Assembly: GCA_017428565.1 (NCBI GenBank) | Contig: JAFRQP010000014.1 | Coordinates: 1 to 64,000, forward strand | Origin: Oscillospiraceae bacterium | GTDB lineage: Bacteria; Bacillota; Clostridia; Oscillospirales; Oscillospiraceae | DNA length: 64,000 nt | Direction of reading: 5' to 3' | In this document: positions 26,676-36,242 of the stretch, piece by piece | Position numbering within the stretch: position 1 is the first letter of the stretch | Layout: each line of letters opens with the position of its first letter | Program-made: the position numbers and the translations under genes | Notes under the pieces: model-generated | Seen by the model: the letters and a program-made list of their open reading frames with translations, nothing else | The model's database searches: none | What the model was told of the DNA's origin: nothing

Positions 26676-27593
26676 ATGTATAAAAACCTGATTCGAAAGA
26701 TGTTTGCCGTCGACACTTACTTCACGATCGCACTGAAGCGGCGCGAAGGGAATGTTCTTAATCGGCCGCATTCCTCAACATACCACCCGCTCCCCGCGAA
26801 TCGCCTTGAATGGTGTGCGGATCCTTTTCTTGTCCAGGAAAGAACGCATACCTATTTGTTCTATGAAAAAGTCAACTTGGACAAAGGGAGTATTGAAGTC
26901 GCGGAGATTTGTGGAGATGGTACTCTTTCTGCTCCAAGCGTTTTGTTCGGCGGAGACTCCCACTATTCCTATCCTTACGTTTTCCGAAAAGGCAGCCAGT
27001 GGTGTATGATACCGGAATCCTCTTCTCTGGGTGAAGTAAGCCTGTATACTGCCGCTGCTTTTCCCTTCCAATGGGAAAAGCAAACGGTTTTGCTTCAGGA
27101 AGCGGCTGTAGATACGACCGTTTTTGAATGGAAGAATCAGTGGTATCTCCTGACTTTTTTGCCCCTGCCCAATACGGAGCGCGTGACGGCGCGGGCATAC
27201 AGGTTAATTGGCAGCCAATTGTCCCCCTTGGTTTGGGATGATTACGACCAGCTCTGTGTACGCGGAGCAGGCTGTCCTTTCCGGTATAAGGGAGAACTGA
27301 TTCGTCCGGTGCAGGGTAGCACAGATTTGCGGTACGGAGACCGTGTCGCATTTGTGAAAATTGAGATCGACGGAAACGCTTATCACGAAACCGTCCTGGA
27401 TACTCTCGAATGCAGCGAGATAAAAGCATCCGGACAATTCTTTGACGGGTTGCACACCTATAATTCCTGCGACACATATGAAGCAATAGATCTTCGCTGT
27501 GGCAAGCTCTCGTGGTCGAAACCGATCCATCGAATGCTCCGCTTGTTTTCGGGAAGACACGCCAATAACGACCATGAAAAAACGACCGTTTGA
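26676..27593 (+). CDS. Beta-propeller-type protein resembling the GINT1 N-terminal domain
   Basis: A 305-residue protein with the WCADPFLVQERTHTYLFYE pattern and repeated blade-like segments (FGGDSHYSYPYVF, WCMIPESS, LIRPVQGSTD). This resembles the propeller domain of plant glucosamine inositolphosphorylceramide transferase 1, which in bacteria occurs in surface glycan clusters, sometimes fused to formyltransferases. The role is unknown. ATG 26676 follows GAGGAAA by 6 bases. It overlaps the next ATP-grasp gene by 20 bases, arguing for a functional pair. Family assignment is from memory and moderate. Confidence 0.6.
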   Translation: MYKNLIRKMFAVDTYFTIALKRREGNVLNRPHSSTYHPLPANRLEWCADPFLVQERTHTYLFYEKVNLDKGSIEVAEICGDGTLSAPSVLFGGDSHYSYPYVFRKGSQWCMIPESSSLGEVSLYTAAAFPFQWEKQTVLLQEAAVDTTVFEWKNQWYLLTFLPLPNTERVTARAYRLIGSQLSPLVWDDYDQLCVRGAGCPFRYKGELIRPVQGSTDLRYGDRVAFVKIEIDGNAYHETVLDTLECSEIKASGQFFDGLHTYNSCDTYEAIDLRCGKLSWSKPIHRMLRLFSGRHANNDHEKTTV

Positions 27594-28839
27594 AAACAAA
27601 ATCATCATCATCGGCGCCGACCATCGAAACACACTATCTGCGATCCGTGCCTTTGGGCAAAAGAATTGCGATATTGTCCTCGTGATTCACGGCCATGTAT
27701 TGGCGCGCAAAAAAGTCCGCGTGTTCAACTCCAAATATGTGAAGCAAGATCAAGCGTACGTCATTGAGAACGAGCCTGTTGATTTGCTGAATGTTTTGTG
27801 GAAATATGCAGATCCCGAACTAAAGTGCGTGGTATTTCCGGCGTCTGATTTTGCGGGATTTGTGATAGATTCCAATTACACATCGCTTGAGAAGAGCTTC
27901 ATCATTCCTGGCTTTCGCGGCGCTCCGGGAAAGGTCTGTTCCATGATGGATAAATGGAATCAGTATCTTTTTGCGTGTCAGCACAATATCCCCATGGCAG
28001 AAACCTTTATTCTTGACACCGGAGAACCAGTAATCCCGGAGGACCTGCCTTTTCCTTGCATCATCAAGCCGAGGGTGTCGGCCTGGGGTGCAAAAAGCGA
28101 TATTTCCGTCTGCAGCAACGTCGACGACCTGAACGATGCGATAGAGAAATACCGTCAGAATCATTACAGCGACGCGCTGGTTCAGGCTTTCTTGCCCAAA
28201 AAAGCAGAAGCGAATACCCTGGGTTTCGTATTGGAGGAAAACAATCAATATCACACGGTCGGCGGAGTAGCGCTGAAAATCCGCGACCAGCTCGAGTCTG
28301 CGACGAGTTTTGCTGTTTTTATCGCGGATTTGTCCTCGTTGGATCAGGAACCGGATGAAAAGCTCAACGCTGTTTTCAGCGATAAGCAGATCACAAAGAA
28401 CGAGTATTCGCTTCTTCTTGACAATGTCAGAAAAATCAACTCGATCCTCGAAGAAGAGCAGTATTGCGGACACTTTGATATGGATCTTTTGATCTGCAAT
28501 GATAAGGTGTATTTAAACGAAATCAATTATAGATACAGCGGCAACGGTTATGCTATTAACAACCGTCTGATCAACGCTCCCTTTTACTGGGCAAACAGTT
28601 TGATTCTCGGCGAAGAAAGCAGTGTAAGCGTAAAAGCGGTTGATATTGGGTCATATTTTATGTCAGAGCTCAATGATATCATGTATCTCAAGCGGCGTGA
28701 TTTGTCGATTGCTCAATGGCTTCATGATATAAAGCTGACAAAAGCGTTTGCGGTATTTGACAAAAGAGATTACCGTGGCTCGTTACGGTTTTTCAACGCG
28801 TTTCTGCATGGATATCTCAAAAGAATTTTGAAACATTAG
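27574..28839 (+). CDS. ATP-grasp domain ligase
   Basis: A 421-residue ATP-grasp protein with a preATP-grasp Rossmann-like start (IIIIGADHRNTLSAIRAFGQ), the nucleotide-binding Lys in FPCIIKPRVSAWGAKSD and the metal-binding GHFDMDLLICNDKVYLNEIN. It should activate a carboxylate and join it to an amine or hydroxyl. It differs from the sugar-transfer-associated ATP-grasp genes at 9137 and 13059 and is closer to the carbamoyl-phosphate-synthase-like group. ATG 27574 lies inside the end of the propeller gene. Confidence 0.78.
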   Translation: MKKRPFENKIIIIGADHRNTLSAIRAFGQKNCDIVLVIHGHVLARKKVRVFNSKYVKQDQAYVIENEPVDLLNVLWKYADPELKCVVFPASDFAGFVIDSNYTSLEKSFIIPGFRGAPGKVCSMMDKWNQYLFACQHNIPMAETFILDTGEPVIPEDLPFPCIIKPRVSAWGAKSDISVCSNVDDLNDAIEKYRQNHYSDALVQAFLPKKAEANTLGFVLEENNQYHTVGGVALKIRDQLESATSFAVFIADLSSLDQEPDEKLNAVFSDKQITKNEYSLLLDNVRKINSILEEEQYCGHFDMDLLICNDKVYLNEINYRYSGNGYAINNRLINAPFYWANSLILGEESSVSVKAVDIGSYFMSELNDIMYLKRRDLSIAQWLHDIKLTKAFAVFDKRDYRGSLRFFNAFLHGYLKRILKH

Positions 28840-28878
28840 AAGAACAGGATAATCCCTGCTCTTCACAAAGGATCATGT

Positions 28879-29703
28879 ATGAAGACGATATCTTTGGCTG
28901 AGCTTCAGCAGATCGAACTGGATCTGCTTGTGGCGCTGGACGCCGTGTGCAAAAAGCACGCGCTGCGCTATAATCTGGACGGCGGCACGCTGCTGGGCGC
29001 GGTGTGCTACGACGGCTTTATCCCCTGGGATGACGATATCGACATCAAAATGCCCCGCCCGGACTACGAGCGGCTGCTGAACCTGCAGGATGAATTCCCC
29101 TCGCACGTTTTTTTGGATGCCCCCCGTCGGGAGCACTGTGAATATACCTTTCTGAAGCTGATCGACCGCCGCACGATTCTGGAAGAGCCAAATGGAGATC
29201 AGATAAAAACAACCGGGGTGTATATCGACGTTCTCCCCATGGACGGCCATCCCGACGACTCGGAGCGCCTGCAGAAGCATTTGGCTGAGCTCAGCCGTCT
29301 GAACAGTCTCTTTCACGCCTCCCTGTCCGACTTTTCAGAATTGAAAAAATCGGAATCCCGGAAAACAAGGGCAAAAGGCCTGCTGTACAGCATCCTGTAC
29401 TCTCCCTGGAAGCTGTACCAAAAACTAACCCGGACTGCAAAGCGCTATCCCTACGACAAAGCGCAGCAGGTCGGCCTTCTGGTGGAGGGGGACCCGATCC
29501 GGGAGCGCTTTGAGAAAGCCTGGCTCGAACCGCCGGTCGAGATGCTTTTTGAGGGTCACCGCTTCCCCGCTCCCAACGCTGCGGAGGAGCATTTGAGCAT
29601 CTTTTACCGAAAGCCGATCTCCCGGGAGCTGTACTATCAGAAGCTTCCGCGCATTGAGTCTGAGCATCGGCAGCGTATCTACTGGAAGGAGGAAAGCGTG
29701 TGA
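28879..29703 (+). CDS. LicD family phosphotransferase
   Basis: A 274-residue LicD-type nucleotidyltransferase-fold protein. LicD enzymes transfer phosphocholine or similar phospho-groups to surface glycans. The signature YNLDGGTLLGAVCYDGFIPW followed by DDDIDIKMPRPDYERL carries the catalytic aspartates. No choline uptake or activation genes (licA, licC) are visible in the window, so the substituent may be another phospho-alcohol. It overlaps the next gene by 4 bases (GTGA). Confidence 0.85.
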   Translation: MKTISLAELQQIELDLLVALDAVCKKHALRYNLDGGTLLGAVCYDGFIPWDDDIDIKMPRPDYERLLNLQDEFPSHVFLDAPRREHCEYTFLKLIDRRTILEEPNGDQIKTTGVYIDVLPMDGHPDDSERLQKHLAELSRLNSLFHASLSDFSELKKSESRKTRAKGLLYSILYSPWKLYQKLTRTAKRYPYDKAQQVGLLVEGDPIRERFEKAWLEPPVEMLFEGHRFPAPNAAEEHLSIFYRKPISRELYYQKLPRIESEHRQRIYWKEESV

Positions 29704-30707
29704 GTTTTCACCTGAAACACATCAACAAATACTTTCGCTGGGTCAGAAGTTCGCTTTCCATCTATTGGAAAAACCGCAGCTTTGATTCCACGTACGCAAA
29801 ACGGGATCTAGCGCTGAGGACGGCACAATTGCTGGGAAAACCGGGCATGATAAACCGCGCGGCGGAGCGCAAGCACAAATGGGTGCTAGCCTATGTTGAG
29901 CGGCATTGCCCGGAGACCATCGAAAAATACCGCAACATGCCCGCGCCTGAAAACCTGTTCTTGCCCCAGCAGGCTCCCAGGATCTGGAGTATGTGGTGGC
30001 AGGGAGAAGACAAAGCGGATCCTCTGTTCCAAATGTGCATCGACAGCGCCAGACGGCACACCCATCAGCCCGTCCTCACGCTGACAGAGGACAATTACAA
30101 AGAGTTTTTTGAGATCCCGGATTATATTCTGGAAAAGCATGCCGAGGGCAAGATCATGATCCAGCACATCTGCGATCTCATGCTGGTTTCAAATCTGGCT
30201 GCCCAAGGCGGCTTCTTCACCGGGGCCACAGTCTGGTGGTCACAGGACACGCCGGAGGGCGTGCTGAACGCGCCGTTTTATACCTGCCGCGCCGTTTCGG
30301 AAAGCCGGGAGAACATGTCCCGCTCCCGCTGGGTCGGGTATCTGATGGGCGGAAACAAAGAGTTTCCACTGTTCGCCTTTGCGCGGGACTGCCTGCTGGA
30401 GTACTGGAAGAACTGCGATCACGCGGTGGATTATCTGATGCTGGACTATGTTTTTGAGCTGGCCTATCAGAACATCCCCTGCGTGAAAGAGATGATCGAT
30501 TCTCTTCCGGAGCGGAACAACATGCTGCGCAACGATCTGATCCTGCATCTCGGGGATCCCTATGATGCGGATACCTTCCGTAAATATACTGAGGGAGATA
30601 CCTTCCTGTACAAGCTTTCCTGGAAATTCGGGAAAAAAGATACGAATCTGCCGGACGGAAGCGAGACCAACTACGGGTATATGCTGAAAGAGATGAAAAA
30701 GGCGTGA
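29700..30707 (+). CDS. Capsular polysaccharide synthesis glycosyltransferase (Caps_synth / GT32-like)
   Basis: A 335-residue protein of the Caps_synth family (PF05704), related to GT32. Signatures are PRIWSMWWQGEDKADPLFQM and the HICDLMLVSNLAAQGGFFTG region (normally DxxR/L YGGxYxD in GT32). GTG 29700 after AGGAGGAAAGC is the start. The usual DxD metal motif is not obvious: TGATVW occupies the expected place. Confidence 0.8.
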   Translation: MSFHLKHINKYFRWVRSSLSIYWKNRSFDSTYAKRDLALRTAQLLGKPGMINRAAERKHKWVLAYVERHCPETIEKYRNMPAPENLFLPQQAPRIWSMWWQGEDKADPLFQMCIDSARRHTHQPVLTLTEDNYKEFFEIPDYILEKHAEGKIMIQHICDLMLVSNLAAQGGFFTGATVWWSQDTPEGVLNAPFYTCRAVSESRENMSRSRWVGYLMGGNKEFPLFAFARDCLLEYWKNCDHAVDYLMLDYVFELAYQNIPCVKEMIDSLPERNNMLRNDLILHLGDPYDADTFRKYTEGDTFLYKLSWKFGKKDTNLPDGSETNYGYMLKEMKKA

Positions 30708-30716
30708 GTGCTGGTT

Positions 30717-31136
30717 ATGAATAACAAACCATATTTGCTGAAACTTCCCCCAAAAGGCGATGAGCGCGGCTGGCTCGTCGCCGTCGAAGGACTGAAGGAA
30801 ATACCGTTTGAAATCAAACGTATTTTTTATATTTACGGAACAAAAGGGGACGCCGTACGCGGGCAGCACGCGAATCGGCGGAGTGAGTTCGTGTTGATCA
30901 ATGTCTGTGGAGAATGCAAGGTCCGCACGGACAACGGCTGTGGAGAAAAGGAGATCTTCTGGCTGAACAAACCCCATGAGGGTCTGTATATCCCCCGTCT
31001 CTGTTGGAAGGATATGTTTGATTTTTCCGAGAACAGCATTCTCTTGTGCCTAGCCAGTGAAGGCTATGACAGCTCTGAATACATTCGCGACTATGATGCC
31101 TATTGTGCGGAAATGAAAGGGATTCATCATGGTTGA
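30717..31136 (+). CDS. dTDP-sugar 3,4-ketoisomerase, FdtA/WxcM-like cupin
   Basis: A cupin of about 140 residues, like FdtA/QdtA, which converts dTDP-4-keto-6-deoxyglucose to a 3-keto sugar. Features are the early [17 protein letters not shown] and [20 protein letters not shown] (active-site histidine region). ATG 30717 is used; GTG 30708 is an in-frame alternative. It overlaps the aminotransferase gene by 8 bases, matching the FdtA-FdtB order for 3-amino-3,6-dideoxyhexose synthesis. Confidence 0.85.
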   Translation: MNNKPYLLKLPPKGDERGWLVAVEGLKEIPFEIKRIFYIYGTKGDAVRGQHANRRSEFVLINVCGECKVRTDNGCGEKEIFWLNKPHEGLYIPRLCWKDMFDFSENSILLCLASEGYDSSEYIRDYDAYCAEMKGIHHG

Positions 31137-32226
31137 TTTCACAAAACTGAAACGCCAGTTCGATCTCTATGCCCCGGAATATGAAGAGGCCCTGCTTCGC
31201 GCGGCCCGCTCCGGCTGGTACATTCTCGGCGGAGAGCTGCAGGCCTTTGAGGAACAATTCGCCGCTTATCTGGGCGTGGAGCACGTTGTCGGCGTCAACT
31301 CCGGGATGGATGCGCTGACCCTGGCCGTCCGTGCGTTGGGCATTGGCCCCGGGGATGAGGTGATCGTCCCAGCCAACACCTATATCGCCAGCGTTCTGGG
31401 CATTACAGAGAACGGCGCCACGCCGGTGCTCGTGGAGCCGGATGACTACTTCTGCCCGAATGCGGACGCGATTGAGGCAGCGATCACGCCCCGAACCAAG
31501 GCGATCCTGCCCGTCCATCTCTACGGTCAGCCCTGCGACATGGAGCGGATCTGTGCCATTGCAGAGCGAAATGGGCTCTTCGTGATCGAAGACTGCGCCC
31601 AATCTCACGGTGCGGCGCAGAAGGGCCGGAAGACCGGCACCTTCAGCACCGTCGCCTGCTTCAGTTTCTACCCCACCAAGCCCCTGGGTGCCCAGGGAGA
31701 CGCCGGCGCGCTGGCGACCAACGATCCTGCCCTGGCGGAAAAGCTGCGGAAGCTGCGCAACTACGGCAGCGGGAAAAAGTACGTCAACGAGCTGGTTGGC
31801 GTCAACAGCCGTTTGGATGAGTACCAGGCTGCGGTCCTGCAGGTGGGGCTACGCCATCTGGAGGAGGGCAACGCCTACCGCCAAAGGATCGCGGAGCGCT
31901 ATCTGAACGAAATCCGCAACCCGCTGGTTGAACTCCCGAAAACACGGAATCATTGCTCCCACGTGTTCCACGTCTTCGCCGTCCAATGCGCCAAGCGAGA
32001 TGCGCTGCAGGCTTTCCTGCTGGAGCGTGGCGTGAAAACCCTCTGCCACTATCCCATCCCTCCGCATCTGCAGGAATGCTATGCCTATCTGGGGCATAAG
32101 AAAGGCGATTTCCCCATCAGCGAGCGCATGGCGGAGCAGGAGCTGAGTCTGCCGATCTACGTCGGCATGCCCATGGAGGAGGTCACCCAGGTCATCGAGG
32201 CGGTCAACGCTTTTCCGGGAGATTGA
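31129..32226 (+). CDS. dTDP-3-amino-3,6-dideoxyhexose transaminase (DegT/DnrJ/EryC1, FdtB-like)
   Basis: A 365-residue PLP aminotransferase that would aminate the 3-keto sugar made by the upstream FdtA-like enzyme. Motifs are [31 protein letters not shown] and the PLP-lysine segment [18 protein letters not shown] (K after PT). Its position between an FdtA-like isomerase and a GNAT acetyltransferase supports a Fuc3NAc- or Qui3NAc-type product. Which epimer is made cannot be told. Confidence 0.88.
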   Translation: MVDFTKLKRQFDLYAPEYEEALLRAARSGWYILGGELQAFEEQFAAYLGVEHVVGVNSGMDALTLAVRALGIGPGDEVIVPANTYIASVLGITENGATPVLVEPDDYFCPNADAIEAAITPRTKAILPVHLYGQPCDMERICAIAERNGLFVIEDCAQSHGAAQKGRKTGTFSTVACFSFYPTKPLGAQGDAGALATNDPALAEKLRKLRNYGSGKKYVNELVGVNSRLDEYQAAVLQVGLRHLEEGNAYRQRIAERYLNEIRNPLVELPKTRNHCSHVFHVFAVQCAKRDALQAFLLERGVKTLCHYPIPPHLQECYAYLGHKKGDFPISERMAEQELSLPIYVGMPMEEVTQVIEAVNAFPGD

Positions 32227-32230
32227 GCAG

Positions 32231-32746
32231 ATGCAGATTCATCTTCGCCCTCTTGAGCAAAGGGACGCCCCCTTCATGCTGGAGTGGATGCGGGATCCGT
32301 CCATCGCCTGCTATTTCCGCTTTGACGCTGCGAGCATGACGGAAGAAAAATGCCGCGCTTTCATTGAATCGGCAAGCAGGGATCCCAGCAGCCGTCATTA
32401 TGCCATCGCAGACGAGAATGACGAGTATCTCGGGACCATCAGCCTCAAGAATATCGCCAATGGCAGCGCGGAATACGCAATCAGCACCCGCAAGTGCACC
32501 CACGGCAGCGGCGCTGCCCTTCAGGCGACGCGGGATATCCTTCGCATTTCTTTTGACGAGTTAGGGCTGGAGACCGTCTATCTGAACGTGCTGGCCGAGA
32601 ACCTCCGGGCCAATGCGTTTTACCGCAAAGCCGGCTTTCGGTTCACGCACAGCGAAGAAAACGCCCTGGAACTCCGGGGCGAACGAAAAGCATTGAACTG
32701 GTACGAGATCAGCAGAACCGATTTGATCAAGGAGACGAACGCATGA
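32231..32746 (+). CDS. GNAT-family N-acetyltransferase
   Basis: A 171-residue GNAT enzyme. The acetyl-CoA site region is atypical (KCTHGSGAALQATRDILRIS), followed by LGLETVYLNVLAENLRANAF and YRKAGFRF, as in RimJ/RimL relatives. By position it would N-acetylate the 3-amino sugar, replacing the hexapeptide FdtC/QdtC seen in other organisms. Four bases separate it from the aminotransferase, and it overlaps the next GT2 by 4. Confidence 0.8.
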   Translation: MQIHLRPLEQRDAPFMLEWMRDPSIACYFRFDAASMTEEKCRAFIESASRDPSSRHYAIADENDEYLGTISLKNIANGSAEYAISTRKCTHGSGAALQATRDILRISFDELGLETVYLNVLAENLRANAFYRKAGFRFTHSEENALELRGERKALNWYEISRTDLIKETNA

Positions 32747-33729
32747 GCGAGAATCAAGAAATAGCTGTCAGCGTTGCGGTGATCACCTATAATATGCAGG
32801 GCTATCTGCCGCAGCTGCTGGACAGCGTCTTGATGCAGAAGACCAGCTTCCGCTATGAAATCGTGGTGGACGACGATCGTTCGCCGGACGATTCGCGTGC
32901 GATCCTCCTGGACTATGCCGCTCGCTATCCGGATGTGTTTGTGCTCTCGCTGCGGGACGAGAATGTCGGCGGGAGCAGAAACATGTACGGCGTCCTTCGG
33001 CAGTGCCGCGGCAAGTATATCGCGATCCTGGAGGGCGACGACTGGTGGGAATCGGAGGATAAGCTTCAATACCAATATGATTTCCTGGAGACGCATCCCA
33101 AGTATATCGCCATGTACTGCAACTCCTGGGTTGAAACGAGTCTGACGGAAGTGAAGCGATATCCGAGGCGAAAGATCACCGATCCGATGATGTTCAGTTT
33201 CAAGGATTTCATGAGCTATCGCTTTTACGACAGAATGCCCAACAGCACCGACACTGCTTTCTTTCGCAACTTTTTTGCCGCTGCTCCGGAACGGGAGCTG
33301 GACATATTCTACAAGGCGCATCCCATGGTCTGGGACCAGTCTCTCGCCCTCATTCTGTACGGCAAGGGCGAGGTCTATGTCGATCCCCGTCTGGTGAGCC
33401 ATCACCGCTCCATCGTGGTGGAAGACGGGACGAATTATCAGTCTCTCTATGCAAAACGGGACAACAAGGTTTCCGACGCGCAGATGTACGCCTGTCATGA
33501 GGAATACATCGAGAATGTCCTTCATCGCAGGTGCACGAAATTCTATAAAGTGCGCGGTATGCTCTTTGCCGAGGCGTTCTGGATCGCCATGAAGAGCCAT
33601 AAGTCCGAAGATTGGGAACAAGCAAAACGGATCTGGAATCAAAGAAAGAAAAGGTGGCCCCTGGTCTGGTGGGCCTTCAGATGGGGCTGCGGCACAGTAA
33701 AACGCAGAATGAAAAATTTTTTCAAGTGA
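32743..33729 (+). CDS. Glycosyltransferase family 2
   Basis: A 328-residue GT2: VSVAVITYNMQGYLPQLLDS, VVDDDRSPDDSRAILL and the metal-binding ILEGDDWWESEDKLQYQYDF. Its C-terminal third is basic (WGCGTVKRRMKNFFK) and may bind the membrane. It is adjacent to the amino-sugar genes, so it may transfer that sugar. Confidence 0.87.
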   Translation: MSENQEIAVSVAVITYNMQGYLPQLLDSVLMQKTSFRYEIVVDDDRSPDDSRAILLDYAARYPDVFVLSLRDENVGGSRNMYGVLRQCRGKYIAILEGDDWWESEDKLQYQYDFLETHPKYIAMYCNSWVETSLTEVKRYPRRKITDPMMFSFKDFMSYRFYDRMPNSTDTAFFRNFFAAAPERELDIFYKAHPMVWDQSLALILYGKGEVYVDPRLVSHHRSIVVEDGTNYQSLYAKRDNKVSDAQMYACHEEYIENVLHRRCTKFYKVRGMLFAEAFWIAMKSHKSEDWEQAKRIWNQRKKRWPLVWWAFRWGCGTVKRRMKNFFK

Positions 33730-33751
33730 TGCTGGAGCTATTTTATCAGTT

Positions 33752-35272
33752 ATGAAATATAAAAACGGCGTTCTAAGCGCTGTCATCGGAATACTGCAGC
33801 AGCTGCTGACTCTCACTTTCGGGCTGATTGTCCCCAGACTGTTTATCAGAACCTTCGGCTCGGAGATGAACGGATTTCTAGGCTCGATCGGGAATCTGTA
33901 TTCTTACCTGGCTCTGGTTGAGGCAGGTGTCGGAACGGCTGCGATCCAGGCCTTGTGGGGACCCTTGGGACGCAATGACAGGCGCACCATCAACGAGATC
34001 ATGGCAGCCACTGCGGTGTGGTACACCAAGGCAGGATTTATCTACCTCTTAGGCGTTTTTCTCATCAGCATACTTTATCCCCTCACGGTAAAGTCGACTA
34101 TACCCTTTTGGACGATTTTTACTGTGTCCATGCTCAGCGGCGCAGGCGGAGTCATCAATTTTTGGGTGCAGGGTAAATACATGGTGCTCCTGCAGGCAGA
34201 GGGAAAGAAATATGTGATGAGTCTGGTTACTATGGCTGTGTACATAGCAACCAACATAATCAAAATTGTAATGCTTCTGAACGGCTATGACGTGGTTGCA
34301 ATCCATATCGGCTATTTCACAGTAAGTCTATGTCAGATGCTGTTCTATCAGTTCTATATCAAAAAGAACTATCAGTGGTTGGACTTGCATGTAGCTTCAA
34401 ATAAAAAGGCTCTTAAACAGAGTAATGCAGTTTTTGTCCAGGAAATTGCAAGGATGGTCTGTCAACATACGGATATTCTTGTATTAACATATGTTGCGCA
34501 AGACTTGAAAGCCGTTAGCGTGTATTCTGTCTACCTGATGGTTTTTTCCACTGTCCAAAAACTGTTTACTACTTTTTTTGGAAGCTTTCACTATCTACTT
34601 GGGCAAAAATACAACAACGACAAAGAGGGCTATATGCCCATGCATCGCGTTTATGAAGCCACGAGCATGGCCGGCTCCTTTGCGCTGTACACCATTGCCT
34701 TTCTGATGATTACCCCGTTTATGAAGGTGTATACCGCTGGAATCACCGACGCGCAGTATGTGGACAAATATCTGCCCTTTCTGTTTGTACTGATGCACAT
34801 CATGGAGTCATCTAGAGAGGCGTCCAGCCGGGTGATCAATTTTGCCGGACATTTCAAACAGATGCAGTGGCGGGCTGTTCTGGAAGCGGTAATCAATCTG
34901 ACCGCCTCCATACTCTTGGTATATAAACTCGGAATCTACGGCGTCGTCCTGGGAACGATTGTCGCGTTCCTTTGGCGGACTAATGATATCATTCTCTATG
35001 CAAACAAGTACCTTTTGCATCGGAGTTGCTGGCAAACCTACAAAATCTGGCTGTTGAATATCGCTGTTTTTGCTTTGTGCTGGTTTGCCTCCACATTCGT
35101 GGATCTCTCGGTCAACAGTATTCCGCACTTTTTCCTGAAGGGTAGTATTGTCGGGATTGCGGTCTTTCTTGTGTATTTTACAGAGCTCAGGTTTTTCCAC
35201 AAGGAGTCTGCATTGTTTTTGGTAAATGTGGGCAAAAAGGTGTTAAGAAAAATCAAATTAAAAAAAGCATAA
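33752..35272 (+). CDS. Oligosaccharide flippase, Wzx-like (MOP family)
   Basis: A 506-residue membrane protein with about 12-14 helices, expected to flip the lipid-linked repeat unit across the membrane. It starts VLSAVIGILQQLLTLTFGLI and VPRLFIRTFGSEMNGFLGSI, typical of the polysaccharide biosynthesis MOP group. It ends with a Lys-rich tail. Together with the EpsG-like polymerase it makes the locus a Wzx/Wzy-dependent pathway. Confidence 0.88.
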   Translation: MKYKNGVLSAVIGILQQLLTLTFGLIVPRLFIRTFGSEMNGFLGSIGNLYSYLALVEAGVGTAAIQALWGPLGRNDRRTINEIMAATAVWYTKAGFIYLLGVFLISILYPLTVKSTIPFWTIFTVSMLSGAGGVINFWVQGKYMVLLQAEGKKYVMSLVTMAVYIATNIIKIVMLLNGYDVVAIHIGYFTVSLCQMLFYQFYIKKNYQWLDLHVASNKKALKQSNAVFVQEIARMVCQHTDILVLTYVAQDLKAVSVYSVYLMVFSTVQKLFTTFFGSFHYLLGQKYNNDKEGYMPMHRVYEATSMAGSFALYTIAFLMITPFMKVYTAGITDAQYVDKYLPFLFVLMHIMESSREASSRVINFAGHFKQMQWRAVLEAVINLTASILLVYKLGIYGVVLGTIVAFLWRTNDIILYANKYLLHRSCWQTYKIWLLNIAVFALCWFASTFVDLSVNSIPHFFLKGSIVGIAVFLVYFTELRFFHKESALFLVNVGKKVLRKIKLKKA

Positions 35273-35301
35273 TCATCCTGTAGTAATGGAGCGTGCACAA
35301 C

Positions 35302-36189
35302 ATGAAAGGTATCATTCTCGCCGGGGGAGCCGGTACCAGGCTCTATCCCCTCACCCTTGTGACCAGCAAGCAGCTGCTGCCCGTCTATGATAAGCCCATG
35401 GTGTTTTACCCCCTGTCCACGCTCATGCTGGCCGGGATCCGGGATATTCTCATCATCTCCACCCCCCAGGATACGCCGAACTTTGAGCGTCTTTTGGGTA
35501 ACGGCAGTCATTTCGGGCTGCGCCTGAGCTATAAGGTCCAGCCCTCGCCGGACGGTCTGGCCCAGGCCTTTCTCCTCGGCGAGGAATTCATCGGCGACGA
35601 GGCCTGCGCCATGGTGCTGGGGGACAACATCTTCTATGGCAACGGCTTTGGAAGGCTTCTCCGGGCGGCTGCTTCGAACGCTGAGGAGAACGCCCGCGCA
35701 ACGGTCTTCGGATACTATGTGCCGGATCCGGAGCGCTTCGGCGTGGTGGAATTCAACGAAGAGGGCAAGGCGATCTCCATTGAAGAAAAGCCAAAGCAGC
35801 CTAAGAGCAACTACGCTGTCACCGGGCTCTATTTCTACCCCAAGGGCGTCAGTGAGCGGGCAAAAGAGGTGCGTCCCTCCGCCCGCGGCGAGCTGGAAAT
35901 CACCTCGCTGAACGACATGTATTTACAGGACGCCCTGCTGGACGTGCAGCTTCTGGGCCGCGGCTTTGCATGGCTGGATACGGGCACCATGGACTCTCTG
36001 GCAGAGGCGACGGACTTTGTCCGGATGATTCAGAATCGTCAGGGCATCGTCATCTCCGCGCCGGAGGAGATCGCATTCCGAAACGGCTGGATCGACAAAG
36101 CCCAACTGCTGGACGCAGCGGCGCAATACGGGAAATCCCCCTATGGCAAGCATCTCCGCGAAGTGGCGGAAGGAAAGATCAGAGGCTGA
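35302..36189 (+). CDS. rmlA: Glucose-1-phosphate thymidylyltransferase
   Basis: First enzyme of dTDP-sugar synthesis, making dTDP-glucose. The 295-residue protein has [39 protein letters not shown], the LGDNIFYG region and WLDTGT near the end, all family standards. ATG 35302 follows GGAG by 10 bases; a GTG at 35293 would add three residues. rmlD and rmlC follow, but no rmlB is in the window. Confidence 0.95.
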   Translation: MKGIILAGGAGTRLYPLTLVTSKQLLPVYDKPMVFYPLSTLMLAGIRDILIISTPQDTPNFERLLGNGSHFGLRLSYKVQPSPDGLAQAFLLGEEFIGDEACAMVLGDNIFYGNGFGRLLRAAASNAEENARATVFGYYVPDPERFGVVEFNEEGKAISIEEKPKQPKSNYAVTGLYFYPKGVSERAKEVRPSARGELEITSLNDMYLQDALLDVQLLGRGFAWLDTGTMDSLAEATDFVRMIQNRQGIVISAPEEIAFRNGWIDKAQLLDAAAQYGKSPYGKHLREVAEGKIRG

Positions 36190-36242
36190 AACAGGAGTCT
36201 TGTCCCGAGCAGTTTAGAATTTTAAATCTGGAGTGACATGGG

